A DNA stretch of 64,000 bases from the NCBI RefSeq assembly GCF_016892765.1, contig NZ_JAFEMD010000015.1:60222-124221 (forward strand), read 5' to 3'. This document shows, in pieces, positions 34,186 to 43,083 of the stretch. Source of the stretch: Microvirga arvi. GTDB taxonomy: Bacteria > Pseudomonadota > Alphaproteobacteria > Rhizobiales > Beijerinckiaceae. Numbering within the stretch: position 1 is the stretch's first letter; every line of letters begins with the position of its first letter. Both the position numbers and the translations under genes were made by a program. A model generated the notes under the pieces. The model was not told the origin of the DNA, made no database searches, and was given only the letters and a program-made list of their open reading frames with translations.

Positions 34186-34714
34186 AGGTTACCCTCCCAT
34201 CGGGGCCGGGCTTGAACTCATCTTCCGGTACGACCCTGACGGTTGCCCACATCTGGCTGTGCCCGAGGCCGCAGAACTCATGACAGGGCATCAGCAGGTC
34301 GCCGGTTTTCGTAAAGACCGTATGCACCTGGCTGACGTAGCCCGGGATGATCATAGTGTTGACGTTGGTGCCTGTGACAAGAATGCCGTGGATCACGTCC
34401 GGCGTAGCAAAGCGCAGGGTAACGGTTCGGTTCGCGGGCATGACGATACATTGCGGCTGAAAGGCGAATTGCGTTGCCACGATGCGGCTTGTGATTTGGC
34501 TGCCATCCACTCGCGTACCGAGGTTGCCTTCCGTGAACTCGCCTGTGAGGTGAAGGGTCTTCGGATCGACCGTCTCGATATTGCTCGGCGGGTTGATGTG
34601 GTGGACGAGTCCCGCATAGATGATGGCCAGCATGATTGCCGTGACGACGGCAGTGACGAGGGCCGTCCACCACAATTCCGTCTTGAGGATGTCCTGCTCC
34701 GTGTCGGCGCGCAT
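34172..34714 (-). CDS. Cytochrome c oxidase subunit II with CuA site
   Basis: A 180-residue protein with one N-terminal helix (TALVTAVVTAIMLAIIYAGLV) and a periplasmic cupredoxin domain. The CuA motif is complete: the His in VIHGILVTGTNVN, then MPCHEFCGLGHSQMWATV with two Cys, His and Met. It accepts electrons from cytochrome c and passes them to subunit I. Second gene of the operon. Confidence 0.92.
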   Translation of the reverse strand: MRADTEQDILKTELWWTALVTAVVTAIMLAIIYAGLVHHINPPSNIETVDPKTLHLTGEFTEGNLGTRVDGSQITSRIVATQFAFQPQCIVMPANRTVTLRFATPDVIHGILVTGTNVNTMIIPGYVSQVHTVFTKTGDLLMPCHEFCGLGHSQMWATVRVVPEDEFKPGPDGRVTCDAR

Positions 34715-34717
34715 GGC

Positions 34718-34921
34718 TCAGCCCACCATGCCGCGAGGCAGGAACACGAAGGCATACATCAGGAACCAGGCTAGAAGCAGCAGTCCGACCGTCAGCAGCG
34801 AGAGGGCCAAGGCTCCGCTCGGAACTTCTCGCATAACGCGCTCCAGGGCAACATCGTCGACGGCATCATCGACCCTGGGTGGAACCTGTGCAGAATAGTT
34901 CGGATGCGGAGCGAGCGCCAT
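34718..34921 (-). CDS. Small oxidase-associated membrane protein (subunit IIa-like)
   Basis: A 67-residue protein starting MALAPHPNYSAQVPPRVDD with a single hydrophobic helix, ALALSLLTVGLLLLAWFLMYAFVFL. Small one-helix subunits precede subunit II in ba3-type operons, and this one ends three bases before subunit II. The start at 34921 follows GGGGGAT. The assignment is by context. Confidence 0.65.
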   Translation of the reverse strand: MALAPHPNYSAQVPPRVDDAVDDVALERVMREVPSGALALSLLTVGLLLLAWFLMYAFVFLPRGMVG

Positions 34922-35202
34922 GTGATCCCCCGAGCTGACGGCCGTCCATCGTGACCTGAGCGTCAATGCAAGGGCCATTGATGCGCTGACAAGCCAAGAC
35001 GCGCGGACCTAATTCGATAACGCAAGCAGTCAAGCTTGGTTTCTTTTGGCAGGGGAATCATGGCCTAAGCCGGGACTGCCAAATTGTTGCCTATAGACTA
35101 GCAGACTCCGCGAGCGAAATGAAGCTTAGTGCAGCAACGCCGCTCGCGATGTCTGGCGGCGGTGTGAGGAGAACCAGAAATTCCAGCACCATGTCCCATT
35201 CG

Positions 35203-35255
35203 GGCAATTCCGTGTCTCATTCCGTCAAGCCGTTCGGCCGTTCGCATGGGAGACT
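35203..35255 (+). promoter_or_regulatory. Regulon promoter copy 9, ahead of aqpZ
   Basis: A degenerate first half-site (GGCAAT, 35203), CGTGTCTC and GTCAAGCC (to 35231) at standard spacing; the -10 position (GGGAGACT) is poor. The aquaporin start is 111 nt downstream. The remaining 34922-35365 shows no gene. Confidence 0.5.
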
Positions 35256-35365
35256 GTCCCAAGTCTGCGGAGCGAACACGGTTCAATGAGGCTGCCATGA
35301 TTGGCTCTGTGCCGACGTCGCTCCTGACTGACTGGTCGTCTCAAGCGGTCCTAAGGAGCTAACCC

Positions 35366-36118
35366 ATGGATCTCCACGACAGCCATAACATCCATCGGTG
35401 CGTTGCCGAGGGCATCGGCACTTTCTGGCTGACCTTCGCCGGCTGCGGCAGCGCCGTCATTGCTGCCGGTTTCCCGGATGTGGGTATCGGCCTGCTCGGC
35501 GTGTCGCTCGCCTTCGGCCTGAGCGTCGTGACCATGGCCTATGCCATAGGCCACATCTCGGGCTGCCACCTCAACCCGGCGGTCACCGTCGGTCTCGCGG
35601 CAGGGGGGCGCTTTCCGAAGCAGGATATCCTGCCCTACGTGGTGTCGCAGGTGGTAGGCGCGGTGATCGGTGCGGCAGCGCTGTACGCCATCGCGATCGG
35701 AGCGCCTGGCTTCGACCTTGCCAAGGGCTTCGCCGCCAACGGCTACGGCGCGCACTCGCCGGGTCAGTACAGCATGATTTCCGGATTCATCGCCGAGGTG
35801 GTGCTGACGATGATGTTCCTGTTCATCATCATGGGAGCGACCCATGGCAAGGCGCCAGTAGGATTCGCCCCCATCGCCATCGGCCTCGGTCTGACGCTGA
35901 TCCACCTCGTCGGGATCCCGATCACCAACACCTCCGTGAATCCCGCGCGCAGCACGGGTCCGGCGCTGTTTGCCGGCGGCTGGGCATTGGCGCAACTCTG
36001 GATGTTCTGGGTCGCGCCGCTGATCGGCGGCGCCTTGGGCGGCATCCTCTACCGCTGGCTCAGCGAGGAGCCCTCGGCTCAAGTCACCGGCATCGCTCCC
36101 GCTGCGCCAGCCGAGTGA
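35366..36118 (+). CDS. aqpZ: Aquaporin Z-type water channel
   Basis: A 250-residue six-helix channel with both NPA boxes, [16 protein letters not shown] and [17 protein letters not shown]. The second box is followed by the arginine of the selectivity filter, and the N-terminal [17 protein letters not shown] is typical of AqpZ. It allows rapid water flow across the inner membrane. A strong AAGGAG precedes the ATG. It joins the MscS channel among probable regulon members dealing with osmotic change. Confidence 0.93.
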   Translation: MDLHDSHNIHRCVAEGIGTFWLTFAGCGSAVIAAGFPDVGIGLLGVSLAFGLSVVTMAYAIGHISGCHLNPAVTVGLAAGGRFPKQDILPYVVSQVVGAVIGAAALYAIAIGAPGFDLAKGFAANGYGAHSPGQYSMISGFIAEVVLTMMFLFIIMGATHGKAPVGFAPIAIGLGLTLIHLVGIPITNTSVNPARSTGPALFAGGWALAQLWMFWVAPLIGGALGGILYRWLSEEPSAQVTGIAPAAPAE

Positions 36119-36231
36119 CCATGTGAGGAGGAAGTCAATGTTCCCATTAGGCCGGTAAAGACGGCCGCGATGGTTAGCTGGTTGGGACCAGGGATTGTGA
36201 ACGCCTATGGCAACACAGTTGGGAGCCTGCC

Positions 36232-36519
36232 ATGCCAACCGTCGCTCAGGTTATCGTGTGGGTCATCGTTGGGCTTATCGGCGGCAGCCTCGTGGGTCTT
36301 CTCATCACGTGGAGGCGCAAGGGGTTCGGTTTCTTTCAGAACCTCGGCATGGGCTTGATCGGTGCCTTGATTGGCGGATTGCTTTTCCGGCTGTTCGACT
36401 TCTTCCCCAAACTCGATGAAATTGCGATCTCACTCCGCGATATCATTGCCGCTTGTGTCGGATCGCTTCTGGTCCTCGTCGTGCTCTGGATCTGGGAGCG
36501 GATCAGACATGCGTCGTGA
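36232..36519 (+). CDS. GlsB/YeaQ/YmgE-type small membrane protein
   Basis: A 95-residue protein with about three hydrophobic segments (VIVWVIVGLIGGSLVGLLI, LGMGLIGALIGGLLF, IIAACVGSLLVLVVLWIW). The glycine-rich GLIGGSLVG and GLIGALIGG are typical of the transglycosylase-associated (YeaQ/YmgE) family, often stress-induced. TTGGGAG precedes the ATG. Confidence 0.7.
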   Translation: MPTVAQVIVWVIVGLIGGSLVGLLITWRRKGFGFFQNLGMGLIGALIGGLLFRLFDFFPKLDEIAISLRDIIAACVGSLLVLVVLWIWERIRHAS

Positions 36520-36574
36520 GCGGAGGTAGCTATCAGCGTCGAGGTTGCAGGGCGCATGGATACATCGGAAGTTT

Positions 36575-37093
36575 TCAGTTTCGTATCAGGGCCAGATCAG
36601 TCGTGGCGCGAACAGGGCCATCCACTCCAATGCGATCCATGACGATGATCCGGAGCCGATCCGCATCGATACTCGCGACCCTCAGATTAGCAGTCGTATC
36701 GCCGTAGAGGGGTTTCGGCCACGTAATCGTCAGATCAAGGTCGGCTCCCGTCTGCCTGCCCGATAGCTGCGCCGTACCCACGCGCGATCCCGTGTAAGTG
36801 CCTGTGACCCGGCCGGATTGTGGATCCCAGGCAAGATCGACGCTGATGGATCGCGTTATGATCAGAAGGGCGCGGCACGTGCCGCGGAACGATAGGCTCG
36901 TAGCGCCTTGCCGTGACGACGTGAACCGGCATTGGACGTGATGAGAATTGGCGTTGGGTCCCTCCAAAATTGTTCCGGATGCTGCGAAGAAGCCGAGATA
37001 TCGGTCAAGAGCGTCAGTTCCGGCTTCCACACCTCCGATCATGCCGAGCGGGATCAGGAGCCTGCAGGACAACCGGGGCCAAGAGAAACTCAT
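36575..37093 (-). CDS. Exported protein of unknown function
   Basis: A 172-residue protein. AGGAGGA lies nine bases ahead of the ATG. A weak signal peptide (LLIPLGMIGGVEAG) is followed by a beta-rich mature part: CRFTSSRQGATSLSFRGTCRALL, DPQSGRVTGTYTGSRVGTAQLSGRQTGADLDLTITW. The pattern suggests a small periplasmic beta-barrel-like fold, no known family. The nearest promoter signal is regulon copy 10 about 300 nt upstream. Confidence 0.65.
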   Translation of the reverse strand: MSFSWPRLSCRLLIPLGMIGGVEAGTDALDRYLGFFAASGTILEGPNANSHHVQCRFTSSRQGATSLSFRGTCRALLIITRSISVDLAWDPQSGRVTGTYTGSRVGTAQLSGRQTGADLDLTITWPKPLYGDTTANLRVASIDADRLRIIVMDRIGVDGPVRATTDLALIRN

Positions 37094-37732
37094 TGTTGCT
37101 TCCTCCTAGGTGTTGGGCCGCCAAAGCCGAAGCAGGCGCTCAGCACCAGGGGCGACGGCGCTCGAATGGCAAGACACGCTGCTGCGCCCCAGAAGTATTG
37201 CCTTAGTGGGACGCAACAATGACAGAACAGGTTGATTCCGAGAAGATCGGTCTCGCAGGGACCCTGTTGCATCGCCGCTGCGCAGCAGGAACCCGGCACC
37301 ACGGCGCAGACGGCTTCCACCTCGATCGCCTCCAATGTCGCTCAGCAGTTCTACGAGAGCATCCTGGTCTCCATCAGTCATAGGATCAGCCGTGGGCTTG
37401 CGTATCATTCGGACTTCGGCTCAGGCTTGACCGCACAAGACAAGCCTTTGACAATTTTGAGCTAGTCCGGAGAAATCCAGATCCCAACCTCGCGCGAACG
37501 CAAACGAGAGGTCTTTGCCGATCCACGCAATGATTTCTCGTCCATCTATTCCATAGCTGATGGAGAGATTGACCCGATGGATCGTGAAATCGACCGACTT
37601 TCGGCGCCCAGGGCCTGCGAAAGGGTGCTGGCCGTCAGATACTAGGTGTAACCTGTGCTGTCGGCGGATGGTAATTGCTTCCGATCAGGAGCATGATGGA
37701 TCCTGCATTCATTTCTGACGAAGGAGCGATCC
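37094..37732 (+). other. Intergenic stretch with a regulon promoter and a startless open frame
   Basis: Contains regulon copy 10 (minus strand, 37400-37452). On the plus strand, 37466-37645 is open for 59 codons and reads protein-like (SGEIQIPTSRERKREVFAD, then DFSSIYSIADGEIDPMDREI), but has no start codon before an internal ATG at 37577. It may be the 3' relic of a decayed gene. Confidence 0.35.
37400..37452 (-). promoter_or_regulatory. Regulon promoter copy 10
   Basis: On the minus strand, GTCAAA (37452), CTTGTCTT and GTCAAGCC (37431-37424), preceded by CTCAAAAT. After 16 nt comes TGATACGC as the -10. It points at the exported protein gene starting at 37093. Confidence 0.72.
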
Positions 37733-38176
37733 ATGCTCAAGATCCGACATGCTCTGCGTTGTAGTCTCCTTGCCCTCGCGGCGACGCTCGCTCCGGTTCT
37801 GACGGCGCCGAGTTGGGCCGCAACTGGTACGGTCCATGTCGAGATCGCCAAGGCAGGGTTCATTGTCGGCGTGGGCGGCGGCAGGGGGACGCTCGTGTTT
37901 CAGGGGCGGCGTTATCCGCTGCGTGTCGGTGGCCTGAGCTTTGGCGCAACAATCGGAGCCTCGAAGGCCGACCTGATGGGGCGCGCCTACAATCTGCGCC
38001 AGGCCTCCGATATCGCGGGCACCTATACGGCTGTTGGAGTGGGAGCCGCTGCCGGCGGCGGCGCATCGACCATACGGCTACAAAACAACAAGGGCGTTGT
38101 GCTCGACCTCCGTGGCCGCACCATCGGACTGGAGCTGAACGCTAACGTGAGTGGCGTGGAGATAAGCCTTCCTTGA
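37733..38176 (+). CDS. Exported glycine-rich protein of unknown function
   Basis: A 147-residue protein with a clear signal peptide ending APSWAA. The mature part is glycine/valine-rich: AKAGFIVGVGGGRGTLVFQGRRYPLRVGGLSFGATIGASKADLMGRAYNL, then IAGTYTAVGVGAAAGGGASTIRLQNNKGVVLDLRG. It looks like a small compact beta-rich domain, perhaps EipA/DUF1134-like, but I cannot confirm that. GAAGGAG precedes the ATG. Confidence 0.7.
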   Translation: MLKIRHALRCSLLALAATLAPVLTAPSWAATGTVHVEIAKAGFIVGVGGGRGTLVFQGRRYPLRVGGLSFGATIGASKADLMGRAYNLRQASDIAGTYTAVGVGAAAGGGASTIRLQNNKGVVLDLRGRTIGLELNANVSGVEISLP

Positions 38177-38217
38177 ATTCCGATGAATCTAACCATCAGC
38201 GCGGGCTGGCCCAAAGT

Positions 38218-38270
38218 GTCACCACTTTGTCTCCTTTGGTCAAGCACGAGAGTTGTGCCGGACTACAGTG
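38218..38270 (+). promoter_or_regulatory. Regulon promoter copy 11
   Basis: GTCACC (38218), TTTGTCTCC and GTCAAGCA (to 38246), then CTACAGTG (38263-38270) after exactly 16 nt. The first gene downstream is the small exported protein at 38468. Confidence 0.75.
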
Positions 38271-38467
38271 GCTAAGGCTTGATACGGCGTTTTGGCCTGA
38301 GTCAGGCTGCCTGCGATTGCGATGACTTTGCATCCGAGGAATATACAGACCGAAAGCACTTACGTCCTGCAGTGAAAAGCCCCGGACAGGCCTCAGCCTG
38401 GAGCAGCCACACGGCGACCTGCGCGGTCTATCGCCCTTGAACAGAAGAACAGCTGATGGAGGCGGAC

Positions 38468-38722
38468 ATGAAGGTCCTGCTCGCATTTTCGGCACTGGTG
38501 TCCGGGTTCCTTGCTGCAGGCACTGAAGAAGCCCGTGCCGTGGTTTACTGCCAGTACGTCAATTACCCTGTGGGTTGTGTCGTCAGACCTGGCGTCGTGC
38601 TGCGGCCGCGCCCTGTCGCGCGTGCCGTAGCAACCCCCGGCGTCGGTGCACCAGGCGTCGGAGTGCGGCCTGGAACGCCCATGAACCGTGGCGGCCCCGT
38701 CAACCGCGTGGGCAGGCGGTGA
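38468..38722 (+). CDS. Small proline/valine-rich exported protein
   Basis: An 84-residue protein. The start at 38468 follows GGAGGCGG; an in-frame ATG at 38456 is weaker. The signal peptide ends around TEEARA; the mature part begins VVYCQYVNYPVGCVVRPG and continues with repeated Pro-Gly-Val and Arg residues. The CQYVxYPxGCV pattern is common in tiny rhizobial exported proteins. Downstream of regulon copy 11. Confidence 0.65.
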   Translation: MKVLLAFSALVSGFLAAGTEEARAVVYCQYVNYPVGCVVRPGVVLRPRPVARAVATPGVGAPGVGVRPGTPMNRGGPVNRVGRR

Positions 38723-38802
38723 GATATCTTGTTGTGATTTGTTCCGGGGAGGTGAGCCTTTGTCCTCCTCCATGAAATCGTCCCAGACGGATTGGACTCG
38801 CT

Positions 38803-39981
38803 ATGCGCATTTCGGGCGCAAGATCCCCGAGGTTCCATGGAGTGGCGCAAGGGGATAAATCATTGGACCTGAACGCGCGTTCCCTTGATACGGCGCCTGT
38901 GCCTTCTCCCATGATCGACAACGTTCTTCGCATTGGGCTTGTGGGTGTGCTGGTCTATGCCTGCGCTCGGATCGTACTGCCCTTCGCTTTCATTCTGATG
39001 TGGTCCGCGATTCTCGCGGTGATGCTGTATCCGCTGCATCTCCGCTTGGCCACACGGCTCGGGGATCGTGGATCAGCATTGCTGATCGGGCTGATTGGCG
39101 TTGCTGTGATATTGGGGCCGTTGGTTATCACGATAACGTCGCTTGCGACTTCAATTTATTCGCTGATCTCGAACGTGGAGAGCCAGAACGTGGGATTGCC
39201 GCCACCGCCACTATGGCTCGATGGGACCCCTCTGGTTGGCCGGAAACTGACGGAGATCTGGACGCTCGTCGCCACCAACCTTCCGGCTGCACTGACACAA
39301 TACGGCCACTTGATGAGCAAGCCACTGGCATGGCTAGCGTCATTCGCTGGCGGCTTGGCGATCGCCGAACTCTCACTCGTTCTGTCATTTGCGATCGCTG
39401 CCGTACTGGTCATTTATGGTAAGGGCGCCATCGAATTTGCCCGTCGCTTCTTGGAGCGGGTCACCGGCAGCAGGGAGCGTGCGGTACAGTTGGTCGCGCT
39501 GACGGCAGCCACGATCCGCGGCGTGGCGCTTGGTGTGATTGGCGTTGCGCTGATCCAGTCGGTGCTCTTAGGCATTGGCTTCTTTGCCATCGGACTTCAG
39601 GCGGCCGGCCCTCTGACGCTTATTGCGCTCTTGCTCGGGATCATGCAGGTGCCGCTGATCTTGCTGACGCTGCCGGTTGTCGGCTATGTCTTTGCGACCG
39701 AAGCAACCCAGCCGGCGCTCATCTTCCTGGTCTGGAATGTGATCGTCGGCCTCAGCGACAACATCCTTCGGCCCCTGATGCTCGGCCGTGGTGTGGAAGT
39801 ACCCATGCCGGTCATCCTGATGGGTGTCATCGGCGGCATGATTGTCGACGGACTTGTCGGCCTGTTTGTCGGACCCGTACTCCTGGCTGTCAGTTACGTG
39901 CTGCTGCTGGAATGGTTGCGGCAACGCCCGGCCGATGGCCGGAATCCCGATGAGAACCCCAATGACGAGCCAGCGTCGTAA
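38803..39981 (+). CDS. AI-2E family transporter
   Basis: A 392-residue inner-membrane protein with about eight helices and the family signature near the C-terminus: ATQPALIFLVWNVIVGLSDNILRPLMLGRG, then MPVILMGVIGGMIVDGLVGLFVGPVLLAVSYVLLLEW. These permeases (PerM/YdiK/TqsA type) export diverse small molecules; some are now thought to be Na+/H+ antiporters. Substrate unknown. The start could instead be the ATG at 38911, just before the first helix. Confidence 0.87.
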   Translation: MRISGARSPRFHGVAQGDKSLDLNARSLDTAPVPSPMIDNVLRIGLVGVLVYACARIVLPFAFILMWSAILAVMLYPLHLRLATRLGDRGSALLIGLIGVAVILGPLVITITSLATSIYSLISNVESQNVGLPPPPLWLDGTPLVGRKLTEIWTLVATNLPAALTQYGHLMSKPLAWLASFAGGLAIAELSLVLSFAIAAVLVIYGKGAIEFARRFLERVTGSRERAVQLVALTAATIRGVALGVIGVALIQSVLLGIGFFAIGLQAAGPLTLIALLLGIMQVPLILLTLPVVGYVFATEATQPALIFLVWNVIVGLSDNILRPLMLGRGVEVPMPVILMGVIGGMIVDGLVGLFVGPVLLAVSYVLLLEWLRQRPADGRNPDENPNDEPAS

Positions 39982-40251
39982 TTGCGGCTTCCGATCCAAC
40001 CACTCCACGCTCGTCAGCCCGCCGTGCCCATCGCTCAGCCCTTTGGTCTGCGCTGAGGTAACGACAGGTTCGGAGCAGGACCTGCCCCGAACTTCCGGAA
40101 ATAGAAGGATATGCTCCCGGCATGGGGCGTCCAGAAGACGTTCGAACACCTCCAGGGGGCATAGACGGCAGCCTATGACGGCCGTCGTTTCTCGACCATC
40201 CCCGGGTAGTCAGATGCACCGCCCACTGAGCGGCGATATACGGGTGTATCG

Positions 40252-41070
40252 TTAGCGCCTCGCTGATGTGCTCACTCCTCCATCGATCTGTTGGCCGATC
40301 AGAGCGATGGCGCGCTGGTAGACCGAAGCGGAGTTCCAAGCCTGGATCACGCTGAAATTGGCTTCACCGGGCTGATAGCCTGCGCCCGCGCGCCAGCCAT
40401 GGGCCTTGAGGAAATTGGCCGTGGCGGCGAGTGCGTCGGATGCGTTGTTGAGATCTCCGCCGTTGCCGTAGTTCAGGATGCTCTTGGGCAGGAACTGCGT
40501 CTGGCCGATCTCGCCGTGCATGGAGCCGCGCGTGCCTGCCGAGAGCATGCCACGGTCGATCAGGGTCAGGGTGGCGTAGAGTTGATCGGTGAAGAAAGCC
40601 GAACGGCGGCAGTCGTAGGCGAGCGTTGCCACAGCCGACAGCGTGTTCTGGTTCCCGCGTTGGCGCCCGAAGGCCGTCTCCATGCCCCAGATCGCGATGA
40701 GCGGTCCTGGCGGAACGCCGAAGCGTTGCTCGAGAGATGAGAAGAGCGCCGCCTCGGACTGCTTGAGGGCACGCCCCCGCGCTACGATGGTCGAAGCGCC
40801 CCGTTTGGCGAGGAACTGATCCAGCGATAAACGGAAGCTGCGCTGGCCGCGATCGGCCGCAATAGTTGCTGACGCATAGGTCGTATCCAGGAGAGCCGTA
40901 ACTGCCTCTGCGCTTACACCCCGTGCTCTGGCTTCAACAGCGAATTGCTCCTTCCAGGCGTCGAAGCCAGCTGCCGTGCTGCCGCATTGCGCTGCATGTG
41001 CTGTGTTGGCTATCCCCGCAAGCGACAACAATCCAACGACAGCGGCGATTCCGAATCTCCTCGTGAGCAT
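40252..41070 (-). CDS. Lytic murein transglycosylase (MltB-like)
   Basis: A 272-residue periplasmic enzyme with a signal peptide (IAAVVGLLSLAGIANTAHAA) and an SLT_2 domain. The catalytic Glu lies in PLIAIWGMETAFGRQRGNQN, followed by SMHGEIGQTQFLPKSILNYG and NASDALAATANFLKAHGWRAG. It cleaves peptidoglycan with formation of 1,6-anhydro muropeptides. The start at 41070 is chosen because the signal peptide begins there; a longer frame to 41139 is less likely. Confidence 0.9.
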   Translation of the reverse strand: MLTRRFGIAAVVGLLSLAGIANTAHAAQCGSTAAGFDAWKEQFAVEARARGVSAEAVTALLDTTYASATIAADRGQRSFRLSLDQFLAKRGASTIVARGRALKQSEAALFSSLEQRFGVPPGPLIAIWGMETAFGRQRGNQNTLSAVATLAYDCRRSAFFTDQLYATLTLIDRGMLSAGTRGSMHGEIGQTQFLPKSILNYGNGGDLNNASDALAATANFLKAHGWRAGAGYQPGEANFSVIQAWNSASVYQRAIALIGQQIDGGVSTSARR

Positions 41071-41232
41071 AGGTAAGCCCTTTCCCGTCCATTGCACCAA
41101 TTGATAAGCTAAGGCATCATCTCGACCATGATGAGGCAAGGCTGCGAGCTGGCGCTTCCTGCATCAGCCGCGACCTTCAAGGCAGGAAATGGTGGGATAT
41201 CTCACCAAGCCAATATGAGGGTGCATCAGGCT

Positions 41233-42102
41233 TCAATCGACGGTGATGGCGCCTAAGCCGAAGCCCGTCTTGCCGGGGGTGATCCATATCTCTCCCTCCC
41301 CTAGCATCATCCCCTTGTCCCGGACGAACACCGCCTCAAAGGTGGATTCTGCAGCCACCTCCCGAAGACGCGGGCTCATCAGCGTATCCTTGGCTGCGAC
41401 AAGCTGGTCGCGGTCGCGGATCATCCGCTTGGCCTTGCGCGTCACCGATAGAGGGTACTGGGTGACCCGGGCGAGGAGTTGGACGTCGCCGGACCGGAAC
41501 GCCGCCTTGACGCGCCGGAAGCTGTAATAGGCGGCCACGGGATCAAAGTTCAGCTTCCTGTAGCTCGCCTCGACCTCGGGCGAAAGCTTGGGCTGGGAAA
41601 ACCCTGCGTCCGGGGTCTTTTCCGGCAGGTCCATCGAGCGCCGCAGTTCCCGCCCGAGGAGGCTCAAGGCCCTGTGCCGATCATAGAGCGTCTGCAACCT
41701 GGGCTCACGGGCCTGTGCCGCTCCGCTTGCAAGGGATCCTGTGATCTCCGGCTCGACTGCGGTCCCGTCAGCTCCGGCATATTGCCCCTTGCGGGAGAAC
41801 GAGCTCGCTGCCAGTTCGTCAGTAAGCTCGTTGCTGACAATCCACGTCCGTTCCTCTACTTCGGCCAGGACTTGATCGTGCGATGGCTTGAAGCCGGGAC
41901 CTCTGGCGATATCAGCGGGCAGAGCCTGTAGGAGCTCTTGCGGCTTCGGGGCCTTCGGCTCCTTGGCCGGAACTCGCGGATCCACCTTGTAAGTCCGGCC
42001 ATAGATCGTGACGAAGAAAGGAGCTGCCTGAGCCGGGGCTATGCAAAGGAAAGCCAGTAGATATCCGGATAATCCGATGATCTTCACTGTGAAGCGAGCC
42101 AT
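41233..42102 (-). CDS. Exported protein of unknown function
   Basis: A 289-residue protein. The start at 42102 follows GGAGGCG, and the signal peptide ends IAPAQAA. The mature part begins PFFVTIYGRTYKVDPRVPAKEPKAPKPQELLQALP and ends GMMLGEGEIWITPGKTGFGLGAITVD; the central part is charged and helical (LYDRHRALSLLGRELRRSMDLP). The ending looks like a beta-structured domain. No known family. It follows the small membrane protein at 42117-42257 by 14 nt, both downstream of regulon copy 12. Confidence 0.7.
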   Translation of the reverse strand: MARFTVKIIGLSGYLLAFLCIAPAQAAPFFVTIYGRTYKVDPRVPAKEPKAPKPQELLQALPADIARGPGFKPSHDQVLAEVEERTWIVSNELTDELAASSFSRKGQYAGADGTAVEPEITGSLASGAAQAREPRLQTLYDRHRALSLLGRELRRSMDLPEKTPDAGFSQPKLSPEVEASYRKLNFDPVAAYYSFRRVKAAFRSGDVQLLARVTQYPLSVTRKAKRMIRDRDQLVAAKDTLMSPRLREVAAESTFEAVFVRDKGMMLGEGEIWITPGKTGFGLGAITVD

Positions 42103-42116
42103 GGTCGCCTCCATTC

Positions 42117-42257
42117 CTAAGTTATATCAGTATGGCCAATGCGCTGGCGTGACCGGAAGCCGACATTCGTCCGGCTCACGTCGATCAGCACCAGAAGGGC
42201 GACGAGAAGCACTGGAAGGCCACCAGGCACTGCCAATATTGCAGGTAGAATTCGCAT
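42117..42257 (-). CDS. 46-residue membrane protein
   Basis: Starts MRILPAILAVPGGLPVLLVALLVLIDVSRTN. One membrane helix (about residues 4-26) and a short basic tail make up the product. GGGGGAC lies eight bases ahead of the ATG. It begins about 40 nt downstream of the predicted transcription start of regulon copy 12, making it the first gene of that unit. Function unknown. Confidence 0.5.
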   Translation of the reverse strand: MRILPAILAVPGGLPVLLVALLVLIDVSRTNVGFRSRQRIGHTDIT

Positions 42258-42302
42258 CGTGCGTCCCCCATCTGCTGGTGTTGATCGACTGGCACGACAT
42301 CT

Positions 42303-42355
42303 CATCATAGACCTCCTGATCAGAGTTGCTTGACCGGTCAAGACAGCGGCTTGCC
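42303..42355 (-). promoter_or_regulatory. Regulon promoter copy 12
   Basis: On the minus strand, GGCAAG (42355), GCTGTCTT and GTCAAGCA (42334-42327), then CTATGATG (42310-42303) after exactly 16 nt, the best -10 of the set. The region 42358-42617 shows no gene. Confidence 0.72.
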
Positions 42356-42617
42356 CTTTCGAGACTAATGCTTGCAAACCGCTTTAAGACTGAAAGAGAG
42401 CTTCGTCGTGATGGTCTCGCTCGTCAGCCCCGTGCCGGGCAGGCAAGTTCGCGTCGAGAGGGAGAGAGCCGACCATATGTCGGAGAATAATGATGTCTGC
42501 AGGATCGCCTTGGAGCACACCTGGTCCCTATGCCGAGCCCACATGAATCTTTGTATGCAGATCAGATGACTGGCAAACCATTTATATGGATCTAGACATA
42601 CGGAAGCGGGTCTTCGG

Positions 42618-42794
42618 ATGGCTGAAGAGGGCTCAGGTTATGGCGGTAACAATATTGTTGATGACACTGCTGATACAATGCTCCGTGACCGGATCCTGGC
42701 CACAATCCCTCGGTTTAGATCCCGGGACGAGATACTGACGGAAACCCTCGAACAGGGGGCCCGCGATGAGATGGTCTCATCGAAGATTGCCTGA
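42618..42794 (+). CDS. Possible 58-residue acidic protein
   Basis: Starts MAEEGSGYGGNNIVDDTAD and ends with TLEQGARDEMVSSKIA. The frame has an acidic, protein-like composition and is followed 36 nt later by a perfect hairpin, but the ribosome binding site is weak (GGAAGCGGG far upstream). Could be a chance frame. Confidence 0.35.
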   Translation: MAEEGSGYGGNNIVDDTADTMLRDRILATIPRFRSRDEILTETLEQGARDEMVSSKIA

Positions 42795-42830
42795 CGTCAG
42801 GGATCACTCCCTAGCCGATGCAACAAGAAG

Positions 42831-42852
42831 CCCTGCCCTTTGCAGGGCAGGG
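42831..42852 (+). terminator. Perfect 8-bp hairpin
   Basis: CCCTGCCC and GGGCAGGG flank a six-base loop (TTTGCA). There is no T-run after it. The position behind the 58-residue frame suggests a terminator-like structure. Confidence 0.45.
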
Positions 42853-43083
42853 TTGAGTGATCTCCTCGCCTTCGGGAGTTGCTCCGAAGTCACAACAGTA
42901 CGCCATGCCACGCTCTCTCTGTCAAATTTGTAAAGCTATCTGCAAATTGATAGGCATGTATTCACGTCAGCAAGACTGACATTGGATAGCAAAATCATTC
43001 GGTGTTGCACCTTTGCTATAGCTCTTCCTAGCAATGGGTTCATACTCTTTCCTTGTGTATCTTTACACAAAAGGGGATTGCCC

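Noticed and set aside
35351..36238. 295-codon frame on the minus strand opposite aqpZ
   Set aside because: Antisense shadow; low-complexity composition and the plus strand encodes a clear aquaporin.
42329..42342. TTGACCGGTCAA as a FixK/FNR-like palindrome
   Set aside because: It is TTGAC-N2-GTCAA, not TTGAT-N4-ATCAA, and is explained as part of regulon copy 12.
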